Of a DNA stretch of 64,000 nt, positions 9,133 to 18,237 are shown piece by piece. Location: positions 24,633 through 88,632 of the forward strand of contig JASMLP010000028.1 in NCBI GenBank assembly GCA_030748635.1, written 5' to 3'. The notes under the pieces were generated by a model that had not been told where the DNA came from, searched no databases, and was given only the letters and a program-made list of their open reading frames with translations. The translations under genes and the position numbers were made by a program. Position 1 is the stretch's first letter; each line of letters opens with the position of its first letter. The stretch is from Planctomycetota bacterium. Its GTDB lineage: Bacteria > Planctomycetota > JACQVV01 > JASMLP01.

Positions 9133-11196
9133 TTATCCCGGCAGTTTCACGGTGACGGTGACTTCGTTGCCTCGCTCGTTGAAACGTACGGAATGGGAGT
9201 ACTCCTGGATGAGCAATAGGCCTCGTCCTCGTCTTTTCTTGAGATCGATCTGTTTGGTCTCACGAAGCGTATTGGAGACATCAAAGCCGCGGCCTCGGTC
9301 AGAAACCACGATTTCGAGACGATCGCCAGATGCTCGTAGTAGCAACTGGACTCGACGGATGGGATTCTCCTGATTCCCGTGTACGATGGCATTGGCCAGC
9401 AGTTCTCGAATCAGTAACCGGAACGAGCCTTCGGATTCCTCTGCGAAACCGAACTTTTTGGCCTGATCGGTGACTTCCTGCGATATGGGGCCGAGAAGCT
9501 CGCTTCTGGAGGGAATCGTGCGATACCAGGTCTGAAGGTCGGGAAGGGTACGAACCGAGAGGATGGTGACATCGTCGTCGAATGAGTTCGACCCCCTGTG
9601 ATTGCGCAAGGAAGAGAGGACCCGTCTGGCGAGCTCTGTGGCGGTATCCTTTTCGGAGTGTTCGAGGCAGTGGATCAGCTTCTCTCGGCCATAAGTCGTC
9701 CCCCCCATATTTTTGGATTCGACGAGACCGTCGGTGTAGAGAAGAAGTTTGGAGCCCGGGGCAATCTCTACGGATTCTGTTTCGTATGTGCTTGCGGAAC
9801 GCAGTCCGACCGGGAAACCGTTTTGCCCGAGAATCTGGCACTGTGAATCTTCTTGAATCAGTACGGGGTAAGGGTGGCCGGCATTGGCATATTGCAACGT
9901 CATGTGGCGAGAATCGAGAATGCCCAAAAAACAGGTGACGAACATGCCGGGGGGAGTCCCCTCGTGGAGAGCTTTGTGAGTGGAATTCAGAATCTCAGCG
10001 GGATCGTCGAGATTGTTGCTGTAAGCGTGAATCAGGCTTCGGAACATCGCCATGACCAGAGCGCTGGAGAGGTGGTGGCCCGCTACATCGGCGACAAGGA
10101 TCACCGTCTGGAAGGATGAAATGGGGAATGTGTCGTGATAATCGCCCCCCAGGGTGTTGGTGGAACATCGTTCACTTCCCAATTCGATCCCCAGCAATTC
10201 CGGGGTTTTTCGGGGAAGAAGAAACTGCTGAATCGACAGGGCATTCTGGATTTCCTGGTCGATGCGACGTTTCTCCATGGCCTGGGATTGAAGCAAGATC
10301 TTTTCGTAGAGCACGCCGGTTTGAACTCCCACGGCGCTGACTCGTTCGAGGTCGTGCTGTCCAAACATGTGTGAAATTCTGGACGTGTTACAGAGAAGAA
10401 CTCCCTCTACCTGGTCATTCGCGATCAGGGGCGCCGCGATGACACTCTGGATTTTTCCCAGGCGGACCGACTCTCGATGCTGAAACCTCGCGTCTCGTAG
10501 CATGTTCTGGAAGAGAATGGACTCGCCACTTCGAAGAACTTCTTCCGTGACCGCGCTGGAGACTCTCGGATAAGGGCCGCGAACTTGGGTTTCTTTCAAA
10601 TTTTGATTTCGATAGGCGATGATGCGGAGCTTTTCTTCGGGTCCAGATCGGAGAAGAACATATCCGTGTTCGGCATGTGGCAATTCGTCCATTACGATGC
10701 GCAGGACGTTCCGGAGTAATTTGTCTGCGTCGATAATGTGCGTGAGTTCGGTGGTGATGCGGTAGAGGAGGGCGAGGTCGTTTTGGGTCTGGTGGAGATC
10801 GTCGACCAGTCGACGGTGGATTTCGACCGGTCGCCCTCGACCTTCGATGCCCGAAGAGGTCTCATCGGTCCAGAGATCGTCGGAAGTCTGGTCTTCCGGG
10901 GAGGGCTCGGTTTCAGTCCCATCGTCATACATCATCCGGACCGCCTGGGTTTCGAGGAGGTCTCCATGCTGTAAGGTATGGCTCCGAGTGGCATTTCCGT
11001 TCACCGTGAAGGGGAGATCGGAATGTACCTGAAGGATTTGGTGGGAGGATTCGGAGAGGATGGAGAATCCGGCTTTTTGGGACACGATTCGTCGAGGAGG
11101 GCATCCCTTGTCGATCGTAAAGTGGCCACCGGAACTCAGGTCGAATCGAGTTCCCGATCCCGGGCCGTGCAGGATGATAAGCAAGGGTTCTGTCAT
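9133..11196 (-). CDS. FHA-like/GAF/SpoIIE phosphatase/anti-sigma kinase multidomain regulator
   Basis: 687 residues. Residues 1-95 look like a degenerate FHA fold. A helical linker and GAF domain (about 145-295) follow. Then comes a PP2C/SpoIIE phosphatase (about 330-545) with metal motifs GGDYHDTF, VADVAGHHLSSAL, YTDGLVE and SFDDDVTIL. The C-terminus is an RsbW-like HATPase_c domain (about 555-680) with ELLANAIVHGNQ and DRGRGFDV. Phosphatase and kinase-like ATPase modules of partner-switching systems act on STAS antagonists and sigma factors; neither partner is encoded nearby. The start is the ATG at 11196, because the track's extra 115 residues are antisense to argS. A TACAAT box lies 6 nt before the ATG with no Shine-Dalgarno. 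Confidence 0.88.
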   Translation of the reverse strand: MTEPLLIILHGPGSGTRFDLSSGGHFTIDKGCPPRRIVSQKAGFSILSESSHQILQVHSDLPFTVNGNATRSHTLQHGDLLETQAVRMMYDDGTETEPSPEDQTSDDLWTDETSSGIEGRGRPVEIHRRLVDDLHQTQNDLALLYRITTELTHIIDADKLLRNVLRIVMDELPHAEHGYVLLRSGPEEKLRIIAYRNQNLKETQVRGPYPRVSSAVTEEVLRSGESILFQNMLRDARFQHRESVRLGKIQSVIAAPLIANDQVEGVLLCNTSRISHMFGQHDLERVSAVGVQTGVLYEKILLQSQAMEKRRIDQEIQNALSIQQFLLPRKTPELLGIELGSERCSTNTLGGDYHDTFPISSFQTVILVADVAGHHLSSALVMAMFRSLIHAYSNNLDDPAEILNSTHKALHEGTPPGMFVTCFLGILDSRHMTLQYANAGHPYPVLIQEDSQCQILGQNGFPVGLRSASTYETESVEIAPGSKLLLYTDGLVESKNMGGTTYGREKLIHCLEHSEKDTATELARRVLSSLRNHRGSNSFDDDVTILSVRTLPDLQTWYRTIPSRSELLGPISQEVTDQAKKFGFAEESEGSFRLLIRELLANAIVHGNQENPIRRVQLLLRASGDRLEIVVSDRGRGFDVSNTLRETKQIDLKKRRGRGLLLIQEYSHSVRFNERGNEVTVTVKLPG

Positions 11197-11202
11197 GTCA
11201 CC

Positions 11203-11208
11203 ATTGTA
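11203..11208 (-). promoter_or_regulatory. Candidate -10 box (TACAAT) for the SpoIIE-type regulator
   Basis: TACAAT on the minus strand ends 6 nt before the ATG at 11196, so initiation would fall at or next to the start codon. The -35 region is weak (TTCTCT at 17-bp spacing). It lies within the very short gap shared with argS. Confidence 0.4.
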
Positions 11209-11239
11209 TTCAGAAGCGGTGCTGTAGAGAATGTCGCCC

Positions 11240-12955
11240 ATGAATCCTCTTGTACAGGTTGTTCTTGACGATATCGCGCAGCAGGTGGCTACCCGGATGG
11301 ATCTGGAAGTGGCCGAGGTCCGTTCTTTACTCGAGGTCCCTCGTGAATCCGGGCGGGGAGATTTCGCCTTGCCCTGTTTCCCATTTGCTCGGGTGATGCG
11401 TCGCGCTCCCCAGCAAATCGCGGAGGAGATCGCGACGGCTTTCGAGCCGGGGCCGATTATACAAAGTTGCCAGGCGACTGGACCCTTTGTCAATTTTACC
11501 CTCGATCCCGCCGAGCGGGCTCGACGAGTTCTGGGAGCCATCCACTCCGGTGGAGACGATTTCGGAAGCCAGGATATAGGGAGCGGGAAAACGGTGGTTC
11601 TGGACTATTCCAGCCCTAATATTGCCAAGCCGTTTCATGTCGGCCATCTTCGCTCCACCGTGATCGGCGCGGCTCTCATCCGGGTCTACAGGAGCCTGGG
11701 ATATCAGACGATCGGGGTGAACCACTTGGGGGACTGGGGAACCCAGTTCGGGCATATGATGGCCGCTTACTCCAGGGAAGACTGGAAGGATCCTGAGCGA
11801 GAAGCTTCTGATCCGATTCCGTTTTATCGGGAACTCTATGCTCGTTTCAATCTCGAGATCGAGCGGGATGCGGGGCTGGCCGAGGAAGGACGGAACTGGT
11901 TCCGGAGGCTGGAGGAAGGGGATCAGGAAGCCCGAGAGCTCTGGAAGAAATTTCACGATGTTTCGATGATCGAGTTCGATCGAATTTACCGTAAGCTTGG
12001 AGTCACCTTCGATCATTTTACCGGGGAGTCTTTTTACAACGACAAGATGGACCGAGTTGTGGAAGAGGCGCGTTCGCGGGAGGTGGCGGTGGAGAGTGAG
12101 GGGGCGCTGGTGATTTCGGTTGGAGACCATGTGCCTCCGGTCATGTTGCTCAAGAGTAACGGGACGACGACTTACCACACTCGTGATCTGGCTGCCGCCA
12201 TGTACCGACAAGAGACATTTGATTTCGAAATGCTCCTCTATGTGGTTGGGGAAGAGCAGCGCCTCCATTTTCAGCAACTCTTTCACGCGTTGGAGCGGAT
12301 GGGATTTGAATGGGCCGCGCGCTGCCGGCATGTGGGATTTGGTCGCTATCCCAATATCTCCAGTCGGGGGCAGGGTGGGAAACGGTTCGTAGGGCTCGAC
12401 GAGATCCTGGATGAAGCGATCCGAAGGGCCAAGGAGAAGGCTTCGGAGAATTCTGACATCGAAGACGCCAGCGGCGTGGCCGAGGTCGTGGGGATCGGGG
12501 CGGTGATTTTCAACGACCTCAAGAACAATCGGAAAAAGGATGTCGATTTCGATCCGGAAGACTGGAATACGATTCTGGAATTTCGCGGAGATACGGGCCC
12601 CTATGTCCAGTACAGTCACGCTCGAACAGCCTCGATCATTCGCAAGCACGGGGCGCCCGTGTCCACTCGCATCGACTATCAGCTTCTGACCACTCCGGAA
12701 GACCGGACCCTGGTCTCTTTGCTCGAATCCTATCCCGGACGACTGGCCATGGCGGGGCAGGAGGTCGAGCCGTCTCTCGTGACTCGATATCTCCTCGATC
12801 TGACCAAGGCTCTGAGTCATTACTACCATAAACACAAGGTCCTCGTGGAGGATCCTCCATTGCGAGCAGCTCGTATCTTGCTCATCGACTGTGCGCGCCA
12901 GGTGATCGCCAACGGATTGAAGATCCTGGGGGTTGCCGCGCCGGAGAGGATGTAG
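11240..12955 (+). CDS. argS: Arginine--tRNA ligase
   Basis: About 571 residues. A class I synthetase with an N-terminal Add-1 domain (about 1-90), then the nucleotide-binding core with the HIGH-like motif FHVGHLRSTVIG. The KMSKS position is replaced by the SSRGQGGKRFVGLDE loop, consistent with ArgRS enzymes that lack canonical KMSK. The DALR anticodon-binding domain ends in the family-typical segment ALSHYYHKHKV. Two starts are possible (ATG at 11231 or 11240); 11240 gives better spacing from the GAGA-type site. Only about 40 bases separate it from the divergent regulator, so its promoter must overlap that gene's 5' end. Confidence 0.95.
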   Translation: MNPLVQVVLDDIAQQVATRMDLEVAEVRSLLEVPRESGRGDFALPCFPFARVMRRAPQQIAEEIATAFEPGPIIQSCQATGPFVNFTLDPAERARRVLGAIHSGGDDFGSQDIGSGKTVVLDYSSPNIAKPFHVGHLRSTVIGAALIRVYRSLGYQTIGVNHLGDWGTQFGHMMAAYSREDWKDPEREASDPIPFYRELYARFNLEIERDAGLAEEGRNWFRRLEEGDQEARELWKKFHDVSMIEFDRIYRKLGVTFDHFTGESFYNDKMDRVVEEARSREVAVESEGALVISVGDHVPPVMLLKSNGTTTYHTRDLAAAMYRQETFDFEMLLYVVGEEQRLHFQQLFHALERMGFEWAARCRHVGFGRYPNISSRGQGGKRFVGLDEILDEAIRRAKEKASENSDIEDASGVAEVVGIGAVIFNDLKNNRKKDVDFDPEDWNTILEFRGDTGPYVQYSHARTASIIRKHGAPVSTRIDYQLLTTPEDRTLVSLLESYPGRLAMAGQEVEPSLVTRYLLDLTKALSHYYHKHKVLVEDPPLRAARILLIDCARQVIANGLKILGVAAPERM

Positions 12956-12962
12956 GGAAATC

Positions 12963-14081
12963 ATGATGGACCGACCTCTGGAAGGTTTCACAATCCTGGA
13001 CCTGAGTCAGTTGCTTCCCGGCCCCTACGCCACTCGTCTGCTGGCCGACCTGGGAGCCCGAGTGATCAAGGTGGAACCTCCGGGGGGAGATCCTCTGAGG
13101 CAGGTTCCGCCGACGGATGCCGAGGGAAAGAGCCTCCTTTTCGCCGCGATCAATCACGGCAAGGAGAGTGTGGTTCTGGATCTGAAGCAGGATGCCGATC
13201 GAAAAAAACTGGCCACCCTGGTCGGGCGGGCTGACGGTCTGGTGGAGTCTTTCCGGCCGGGAGTTACGGCGCGACTGGGAGCCGATTATGAAACCTTGAA
13301 AGCGATTCACCCTGGGCTGATCTACTGTTCGATCACCGGGTTTGGTCAAGATGGCGCCTGGTCTTCTCGTCCCGGGCATGACCTCAATTTTGTTTCACTT
13401 AGCGGGATTCTGGCGACGACAGGTCCTCGTTCCGGTGAAGCCGGTATTCCGGGATTTCCTGTGGGGGATGTCGCCGGAGGCTCTCTGGTCTCGGTTCTGG
13501 GAATCCTGGCCGCACTTCTGGGCCGCTCCCGGAGTGGGCGGGGGTGTCATCTCGATATTTCGATGTCCGAGGCGGTCGCTTCGCTGGCCGTGGTTCCCTG
13601 GGTTCACTGTCGCGCACTGGAAGAGTCGGGACGGCCGGGGACGTTGCCGCTGACCGGTCTTTTGCCCAGTTATCGGCTCTACGAGACTTCGGATGGGCGA
13701 TCCCTTGCTGTGGCCGCGTTGGAGCCGAAGTTCTGGCTTCCGCTTTGCGAAGCGCTCGAGCTTTCCGATCACGCCGGAAGCGCGTACGGGGATGATCCCG
13801 AGGTTCATCGGGATTTCGAGGCGGTGTTTGCGACTCGCACCCTGGAGGAATGGGTGAAAACTTTAGAGACGGTGGAAACCTGTGTTTCTCCGGTTTTGAC
13901 TCCGATTGAGGCCGCTCGTTCCTCGCTTTTTCAGGAGCGCGATTTTTCGGGTCAGGCCGAACCGTTCGCGCCGGGCTTTCCCTACTGTGTCGATGGCCAG
14001 AGACCTGGCGGATTGGGAACAACCTCCGATCTGGGAGCGGATACCCAACAGGTCATGGATTGGGCGGAGTCCGGATCCTGA
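12963..14081 (+). CDS. Class III CoA-transferase / alpha-methylacyl-CoA racemase family protein
   Basis: A 372-residue CaiB/BaiF-fold protein starting at the double ATG 7 bases after argS. The N-terminus LDLSQLLPGPYATRLLADLGARVIKVEPPGGDPLR is the family signature. The catalytic aspartate is D140 in SRPGHDLNFVSLSGIL. The GHDxNF(I)xxSG pattern is closest to alpha-methylacyl-CoA racemase (AMACR), which epimerises branched acyl-CoAs before beta-oxidation, rather than to formyl-CoA or carnitine transferases. The nearby etfBA genes could serve acyl-CoA oxidation, but no dehydrogenase is in the window. Substrate is not determinable. Confidence 0.85.
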   Translation: MMDRPLEGFTILDLSQLLPGPYATRLLADLGARVIKVEPPGGDPLRQVPPTDAEGKSLLFAAINHGKESVVLDLKQDADRKKLATLVGRADGLVESFRPGVTARLGADYETLKAIHPGLIYCSITGFGQDGAWSSRPGHDLNFVSLSGILATTGPRSGEAGIPGFPVGDVAGGSLVSVLGILAALLGRSRSGRGCHLDISMSEAVASLAVVPWVHCRALEESGRPGTLPLTGLLPSYRLYETSDGRSLAVAALEPKFWLPLCEALELSDHAGSAYGDDPEVHRDFEAVFATRTLEEWVKTLETVETCVSPVLTPIEAARSSLFQERDFSGQAEPFAPGFPYCVDGQRPGGLGTTSDLGADTQQVMDWAESGS

Positions 14082-14089
14082 AAAAACGA

Positions 14090-15037
14090 CTATTCGGTGG
14101 GCTCCGTTCTCGGTTGAGAATGGCGGTACCAGAAGGGGTAGCGGGACACTTCCTGGAAGCCGGAATGTTCGTAGAGGGAGCAGGCTGCGAAGTTGCCTTC
14201 GATCACGGTCAGGCGAACCCGAGCAATGCCTTGTCGATTGAATCCGGAAAGGCAGGCGCTGAGAAGGGCCTGGCCGAGGCCTCGCCCCCGATGCTCCGAG
14301 AGGACGTAGAGTTGGGCGATGATTCCGTCCGCGGTGGCGCCACAAAAACCGCAGGGTTTATTCTCGTAGGTGGCGACCAGGGAGCGAGACGAGCGCTGAG
14401 GGGTTCCGGGATTCAGGACCGGAAGTCGGATGAGATCTCGACACTCCTCGATCGGATGAGGAATCGTGTTCATGAGCAGGTCGGGCGATCGGAACATGAT
14501 GCTTGCGCACAGATCAAGATCCTCCGGTTGGTAGGGGCGCAGTTCATAGCCTTTGTGGAGATCTGGGGAGGAGACGGGATTTTCCCGGGAAAAAAGATGT
14601 TCCAGAATCCGGACCTGAAAGGCGCGAAACCCTATCGAAAGGAAAACGTTTCTGAAGAGGTGTTTGGGACGTCCGATCGGTTCGTCCCAGCTCTGGTTGC
14701 TGGAGATCTGAGTCGGAATCTGTGGAGTTTCCTGATCGACGTGTCGAGATCCACATCGGACCAGTTCTCGCAGTACTCGGGGGTGATCTCCCACGGCATG
14801 GATCAGGGCCAAATCGGTTTTCTGGCCGGCAATGGGGCGCAGGACGATGAATCCTGTGGGACGGTTCGATTGTCGAGCGAGAAGAACCGGATTTTCCTCG
14901 ATGCGAGTTTTCCACGCGCGAACAGCGCTTTTCGAAAAGGCGGTTCCAAAGGTTCGCTGGAAACGTTTTTCCAGATCGTCTACCAGCGGATCCAGTCCGT
15001 CCCGGCTTTTTTCGACTTCTATGTTCATCACTCCCAT
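14090..15037 (-). CDS. GNAT-family N-acetyltransferase, probably tandem-domain
   Basis: About 315 residues. The C-terminal third (about 180-305) is a clear GNAT domain: the acetyl-CoA loop is SEHRGRGLGQALL and the closing strand is NFAACSLYEHSGFQEV. The N-terminal half has a weaker GNAT-like pattern (PTGFIVLRPIAGQ, then VLRELV), suggesting a duplicated and degenerate first domain. Substrate is unknown. ATGs at 15037 and 15028 are both possible; the second leaves the inverted repeat at 15030-15059 outside the gene. It is convergent with the CoA-transferase gene (8-base gap) and divergent from the RND pump. Confidence 0.75.
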   Translation of the reverse strand: MGVMNIEVEKSRDGLDPLVDDLEKRFQRTFGTAFSKSAVRAWKTRIEENPVLLARQSNRPTGFIVLRPIAGQKTDLALIHAVGDHPRVLRELVRCGSRHVDQETPQIPTQISSNQSWDEPIGRPKHLFRNVFLSIGFRAFQVRILEHLFSRENPVSSPDLHKGYELRPYQPEDLDLCASIMFRSPDLLMNTIPHPIEECRDLIRLPVLNPGTPQRSSRSLVATYENKPCGFCGATADGIIAQLYVLSEHRGRGLGQALLSACLSGFNRQGIARVRLTVIEGNFAACSLYEHSGFQEVSRYPFWYRHSQPRTEPTE

Positions 15038-15059
15038 GGTTCGATCATTTTATGGGAGT
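15030..15059. promoter_or_regulatory. Operator-like inverted repeat upstream of the RND pump
   Basis: ACTCCCAT and ATGGGAGT form a perfect 8-bp inverted repeat with a 14-base spacer, so the half-sites are centred 22 bp apart, about two helical turns. It sits between the divergent GNAT and RND genes, 41 bases before the pump ATG. This geometry suits a dimeric repressor. No regulator gene is adjacent. Confidence 0.45.
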
Positions 15060-15099
15060 TCTTGCGTCGGAGAGCACCTCTTACTGAAAATAGATCTAC

Positions 15100-18000
15100 A
15101 TGAAGATCTCGGAGAACTCATTTATTCGCTGGGCGATCGATCGGCCCGTGACGGTTCGCATGGTTTTGCTGGCTGTCGTGGTGGTCGGATTTCTGGTTTA
15201 CCAGCGGATCCCGTTACAGCAATTTCCTAGTGGATTTAATCCTCGTTTTCTGACCATCCGGGTTCCGTATCGATCCACGTCTCCCGAGGAGGTGGAGCGG
15301 GCTATCGTGCTCCCGGTGGAAGAGGCTATCGGGACCCTTTCGGGGATCGAGGAACTCCGCTCTCACGCGATGGAGAATGGAGCCCGTTTCGCCCTCCGCT
15401 TTGCCGGCGGAACGGATATGGATGCGGCCTATGTTCAGGTTGTGGATCGGATGGAACTGGCCATGGTCCGGTTACCGAGCGATGTCCAGAGGTACTGGAT
15501 CCGAAAATTCAATCTGGCGGATCGACCCATTCTCTGGATGGCGGCGAGTTCGGTGTCGGGAAAGGAATCCGGGCTTCTACTCGAGCGAGCCCACGATATA
15601 CAAAATCATGTAATTCGAAGACTCGAGCGAGTTCCCGGGGTGGCCAAAGTGGAGGGGGGCGGACTGACTCGAAAACGTTATGAAATCGTTTTCAATCTAG
15701 GGGCGTTGAGACGCCACCGGATCAACCTGTACGCACTGCTCAATCGGCTCGAAAAGGAGAACCTGGATCTGTCGATCGGTGAAGTGTTTCGGGGGGGGCG
15801 TCGGCACTATCTGCGGTCGGTCGGGCGTTTCTCGTCCTTGCCAGAAGTCGAGCGCTTTCCCGTCGCGCCGGGGGTACCTCTTACCGCGGTGGCGACGCTT
15901 CGGGAAGTGCATTTTCTCGAAAGAGATGTCGCACGGGTGGATGGATTATCGGCCACCACGTTTGCGGTTTACAAGGAGGGCGACGCGAATACCGTCGAGA
16001 CCGCCGCGGCGGTTCGCAGGGTGATCACTTCGGACCTTCCGGAGCATCCATCTCTGGCGGGGTTGCGGTTTCATGTTCTGTGGGATCAGGGAGAATCCAT
16101 ACGCTGGTCGATGGAGCAATTAGAGGAGACGGCGGCCTTTGGTGGCGCACTCGCGATCCTGGTGCTCTTCGTGTTTTTGCGGCGCATCGGAATGACCGCG
16201 ATCATCTCTTTTGCGATCCCCTTTTCACTCGTTTTGACTCTGATCGTGCTCTATTTCCAGGGGGAGAGTCTGAACATGATCTCCCTGATGGGGTTGACTC
16301 TCGGAGTGGGGATGCTGGTCGACAATTCGGTCGTGGTTTCCGAGAGCATCGAGAGGGTTCGGGATCGAAAGGTGGGTGATTCGCGTTCGGCGGCTCTTCT
16401 GGGGACTTCCGAGGTCGCCTTAGCGGTGCTCATCGCGACGAGCACGACGCTGGTGGTGTTCGTGCCGTTGATGTTGATGGGAGAGGATAATTTTCAGTTT
16501 TTCATGATGCGTCTGGGATTGCCTATCTGTTACGCGTTGATCGCCAGTCTCGGTACCGCGTTGATTCTGATCCCCTTCGCGGCCAGTCGACTCCCCGATC
16601 CGTGTCGCTCTTCGGGAGCGGTTCGTGGGGGGATCTGGGCGTTATTCGACCGGGGGGTCGAGCGTTTCTTGAGCGCGCTGCAGGGGATTTATCTTTCGAT
16701 GTTGGGGTGGATGTTGCGTCGCCGGGCCGATGCGCTCTTACTCCTTTTGCTTCCCGCGTTTCTCGGGATGGCCTGGCTCCACGGGCAGTTGAACAGGACC
16801 GACGAAAATCAGGGCGAAGATCGGGACTTTATCCTCTCGGTCCGATTCCCGGATTCTTACGATCTTTCCGATGCCGATCACGCCATGGCGATGGCTGAAC
16901 AAGCTCTGCTGGAAAAGGTTTCGAAAAAGCGACTGGAGATCGACCGGGTATTCTGCAAGTTCGATGCTCGAAGAGGCCGGCTCTGGGTTTTTCTGACACC
17001 GGGGGAGAAGGCTGTTCGTCCCCGCAGCGAGATCCTCCCAGAGGTCGAAGAGAAGCTCCCGAAAATGAAGAATATCGATTTTCAGGTGGGTTGGCATTCG
17101 GGGCGCGGGGAGGACGACTCCAAGATCCCGATCGTTCTGGAGGGGAGGGATACCCAGCGACTCGTGGCGCTGGCCGAGGATGTTCAGCGTTTGATCGGCG
17201 GATTGCCGGGAGTGGTCGGCATCGAAACGGATATCGAGTCGGGTTACGAGGAGGTGCACGTCCACATCGACCGGCAGGCGGCAGAACGGGTAGGAGTCGA
17301 TCCGAGGAACGCGATGGGTACGCTTGTGTACACCTTGCGTGGCCGCAGTCTTCCCGAGCTTCAGATGGGAGATGAGGAAATCGATCTGTTGGCCCGGTTC
17401 GAGGAGGAGGCCCCACTCACTATCGCGGACCTCCGGGATTTGCGCGTATTTACCCGAAACGGCGGGACCGTGCCGCTGGGCGGATTCGCCGACTTTCGGC
17501 CGTCACGTGGAATGGGCGGGATCCAGCGAGTCAACGGGATGACTCGAGTGACGGTTCTGGCCACATCGACCAGCGAGGACCTGGAGAAACTTTCGGCGAG
17601 TATCGATGCTCGTCTTGCCGGATTGTCTCTACCCGAGGGATATCGGTGGGTTTTCTCCGGGCGATTCGAGAAGATGGCAGAGAACATGAAGGCTTATAAA
17701 TTTGCCATGCTGATGGCGGTGGTATTCGTATTTTTGTTGATGGGTGTATTGTTCGAGTCGATAGTGCTCCCCTTCGCCGTTCTGGCTACGATTCCCTTCG
17801 GGTTTTTGGGCGTGTACGCCATCCTTGTGCTGACCGACACCGCGATGGGGGTCCTGTCCCTGATCGGGGTCGTGATCTTGGTCGGGATCGTGGTCAATAA
17901 CGGAGTCGTACTCGTGGATCGGATCAATCGGTTGCGACGTTCTGGAGAAACGCGAACTGCGGCGATCCTGGGGGCGGGAGCGGCTCGTTTACGGCCGATT

Positions 18001-18237
18001 CTCATGACCGCCTTGACCACCATTGTCGGGTTGATCCCCATGGCTTTTGGGGCGAGCGGAACCACCGGTATCCCTTACTTTCCCATTGCTCGCACGGTGA
18101 TCGGGGGATTGACGGCTTCGACCCTATTTACCCTGTTTCTGGTGCCGCTGGTTTTCACGCTTCTGGAAGATTTTGGACAGGAAATTCGTCGTCTTGTAAA
18201 CCGGTTTCTCGCGGCCGGATCTCGGGAGGTGACGTGA
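15100..18237 (+). CDS. RND-family efflux/export permease
   Basis: 1045 residues, the usual length for AcrB/MexB-type inner-membrane proton antiporters. The first transmembrane helix (near residues 16-33) precedes the porter loop IPLQQFPSGFNPRFLTIRVPY. TM4 contains GMLVDNSVVVSESIERV and TM10 GIVVNNGVVLVDRIN. Relative to AcrB, the first TM4 aspartate is kept, the second is Asn, and the TM10 lysine position is Asn, as in many RND pumps of the VDNxxVV type. No periplasmic adaptor (MFP) or TolC gene is adjacent, so partners must be elsewhere. Its stop overlaps the plsB GTG start by 4 nt, an unusual coupling to lipid synthesis. Confidence 0.92.
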   Translation: MKISENSFIRWAIDRPVTVRMVLLAVVVVGFLVYQRIPLQQFPSGFNPRFLTIRVPYRSTSPEEVERAIVLPVEEAIGTLSGIEELRSHAMENGARFALRFAGGTDMDAAYVQVVDRMELAMVRLPSDVQRYWIRKFNLADRPILWMAASSVSGKESGLLLERAHDIQNHVIRRLERVPGVAKVEGGGLTRKRYEIVFNLGALRRHRINLYALLNRLEKENLDLSIGEVFRGGRRHYLRSVGRFSSLPEVERFPVAPGVPLTAVATLREVHFLERDVARVDGLSATTFAVYKEGDANTVETAAAVRRVITSDLPEHPSLAGLRFHVLWDQGESIRWSMEQLEETAAFGGALAILVLFVFLRRIGMTAIISFAIPFSLVLTLIVLYFQGESLNMISLMGLTLGVGMLVDNSVVVSESIERVRDRKVGDSRSAALLGTSEVALAVLIATSTTLVVFVPLMLMGEDNFQFFMMRLGLPICYALIASLGTALILIPFAASRLPDPCRSSGAVRGGIWALFDRGVERFLSALQGIYLSMLGWMLRRRADALLLLLLPAFLGMAWLHGQLNRTDENQGEDRDFILSVRFPDSYDLSDADHAMAMAEQALLEKVSKKRLEIDRVFCKFDARRGRLWVFLTPGEKAVRPRSEILPEVEEKLPKMKNIDFQVGWHSGRGEDDSKIPIVLEGRDTQRLVALAEDVQRLIGGLPGVVGIETDIESGYEEVHVHIDRQAAERVGVDPRNAMGTLVYTLRGRSLPELQMGDEEIDLLARFEEEAPLTIADLRDLRVFTRNGGTVPLGGFADFRPSRGMGGIQRVNGMTRVTVLATSTSEDLEKLSASIDARLAGLSLPEGYRWVFSGRFEKMAENMKAYKFAMLMAVVFVFLLMGVLFESIVLPFAVLATIPFGFLGVYAILVLTDTAMGVLSLIGVVILVGIVVNNGVVLVDRINRLRRSGETRTAAILGAGAARLRPILMTALTTIVGLIPMAFGASGTTGIPYFPIARTVIGGLTASTLFTLFLVPLVFTLLEDFGQEIRRLVNRFLAAGSREVT

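Noticed and set aside
11327-12991. 554-aa minus-strand ORF opposite argS
   Set aside because: Antisense shadow; argS motifs and length are fully conserved on the plus strand.
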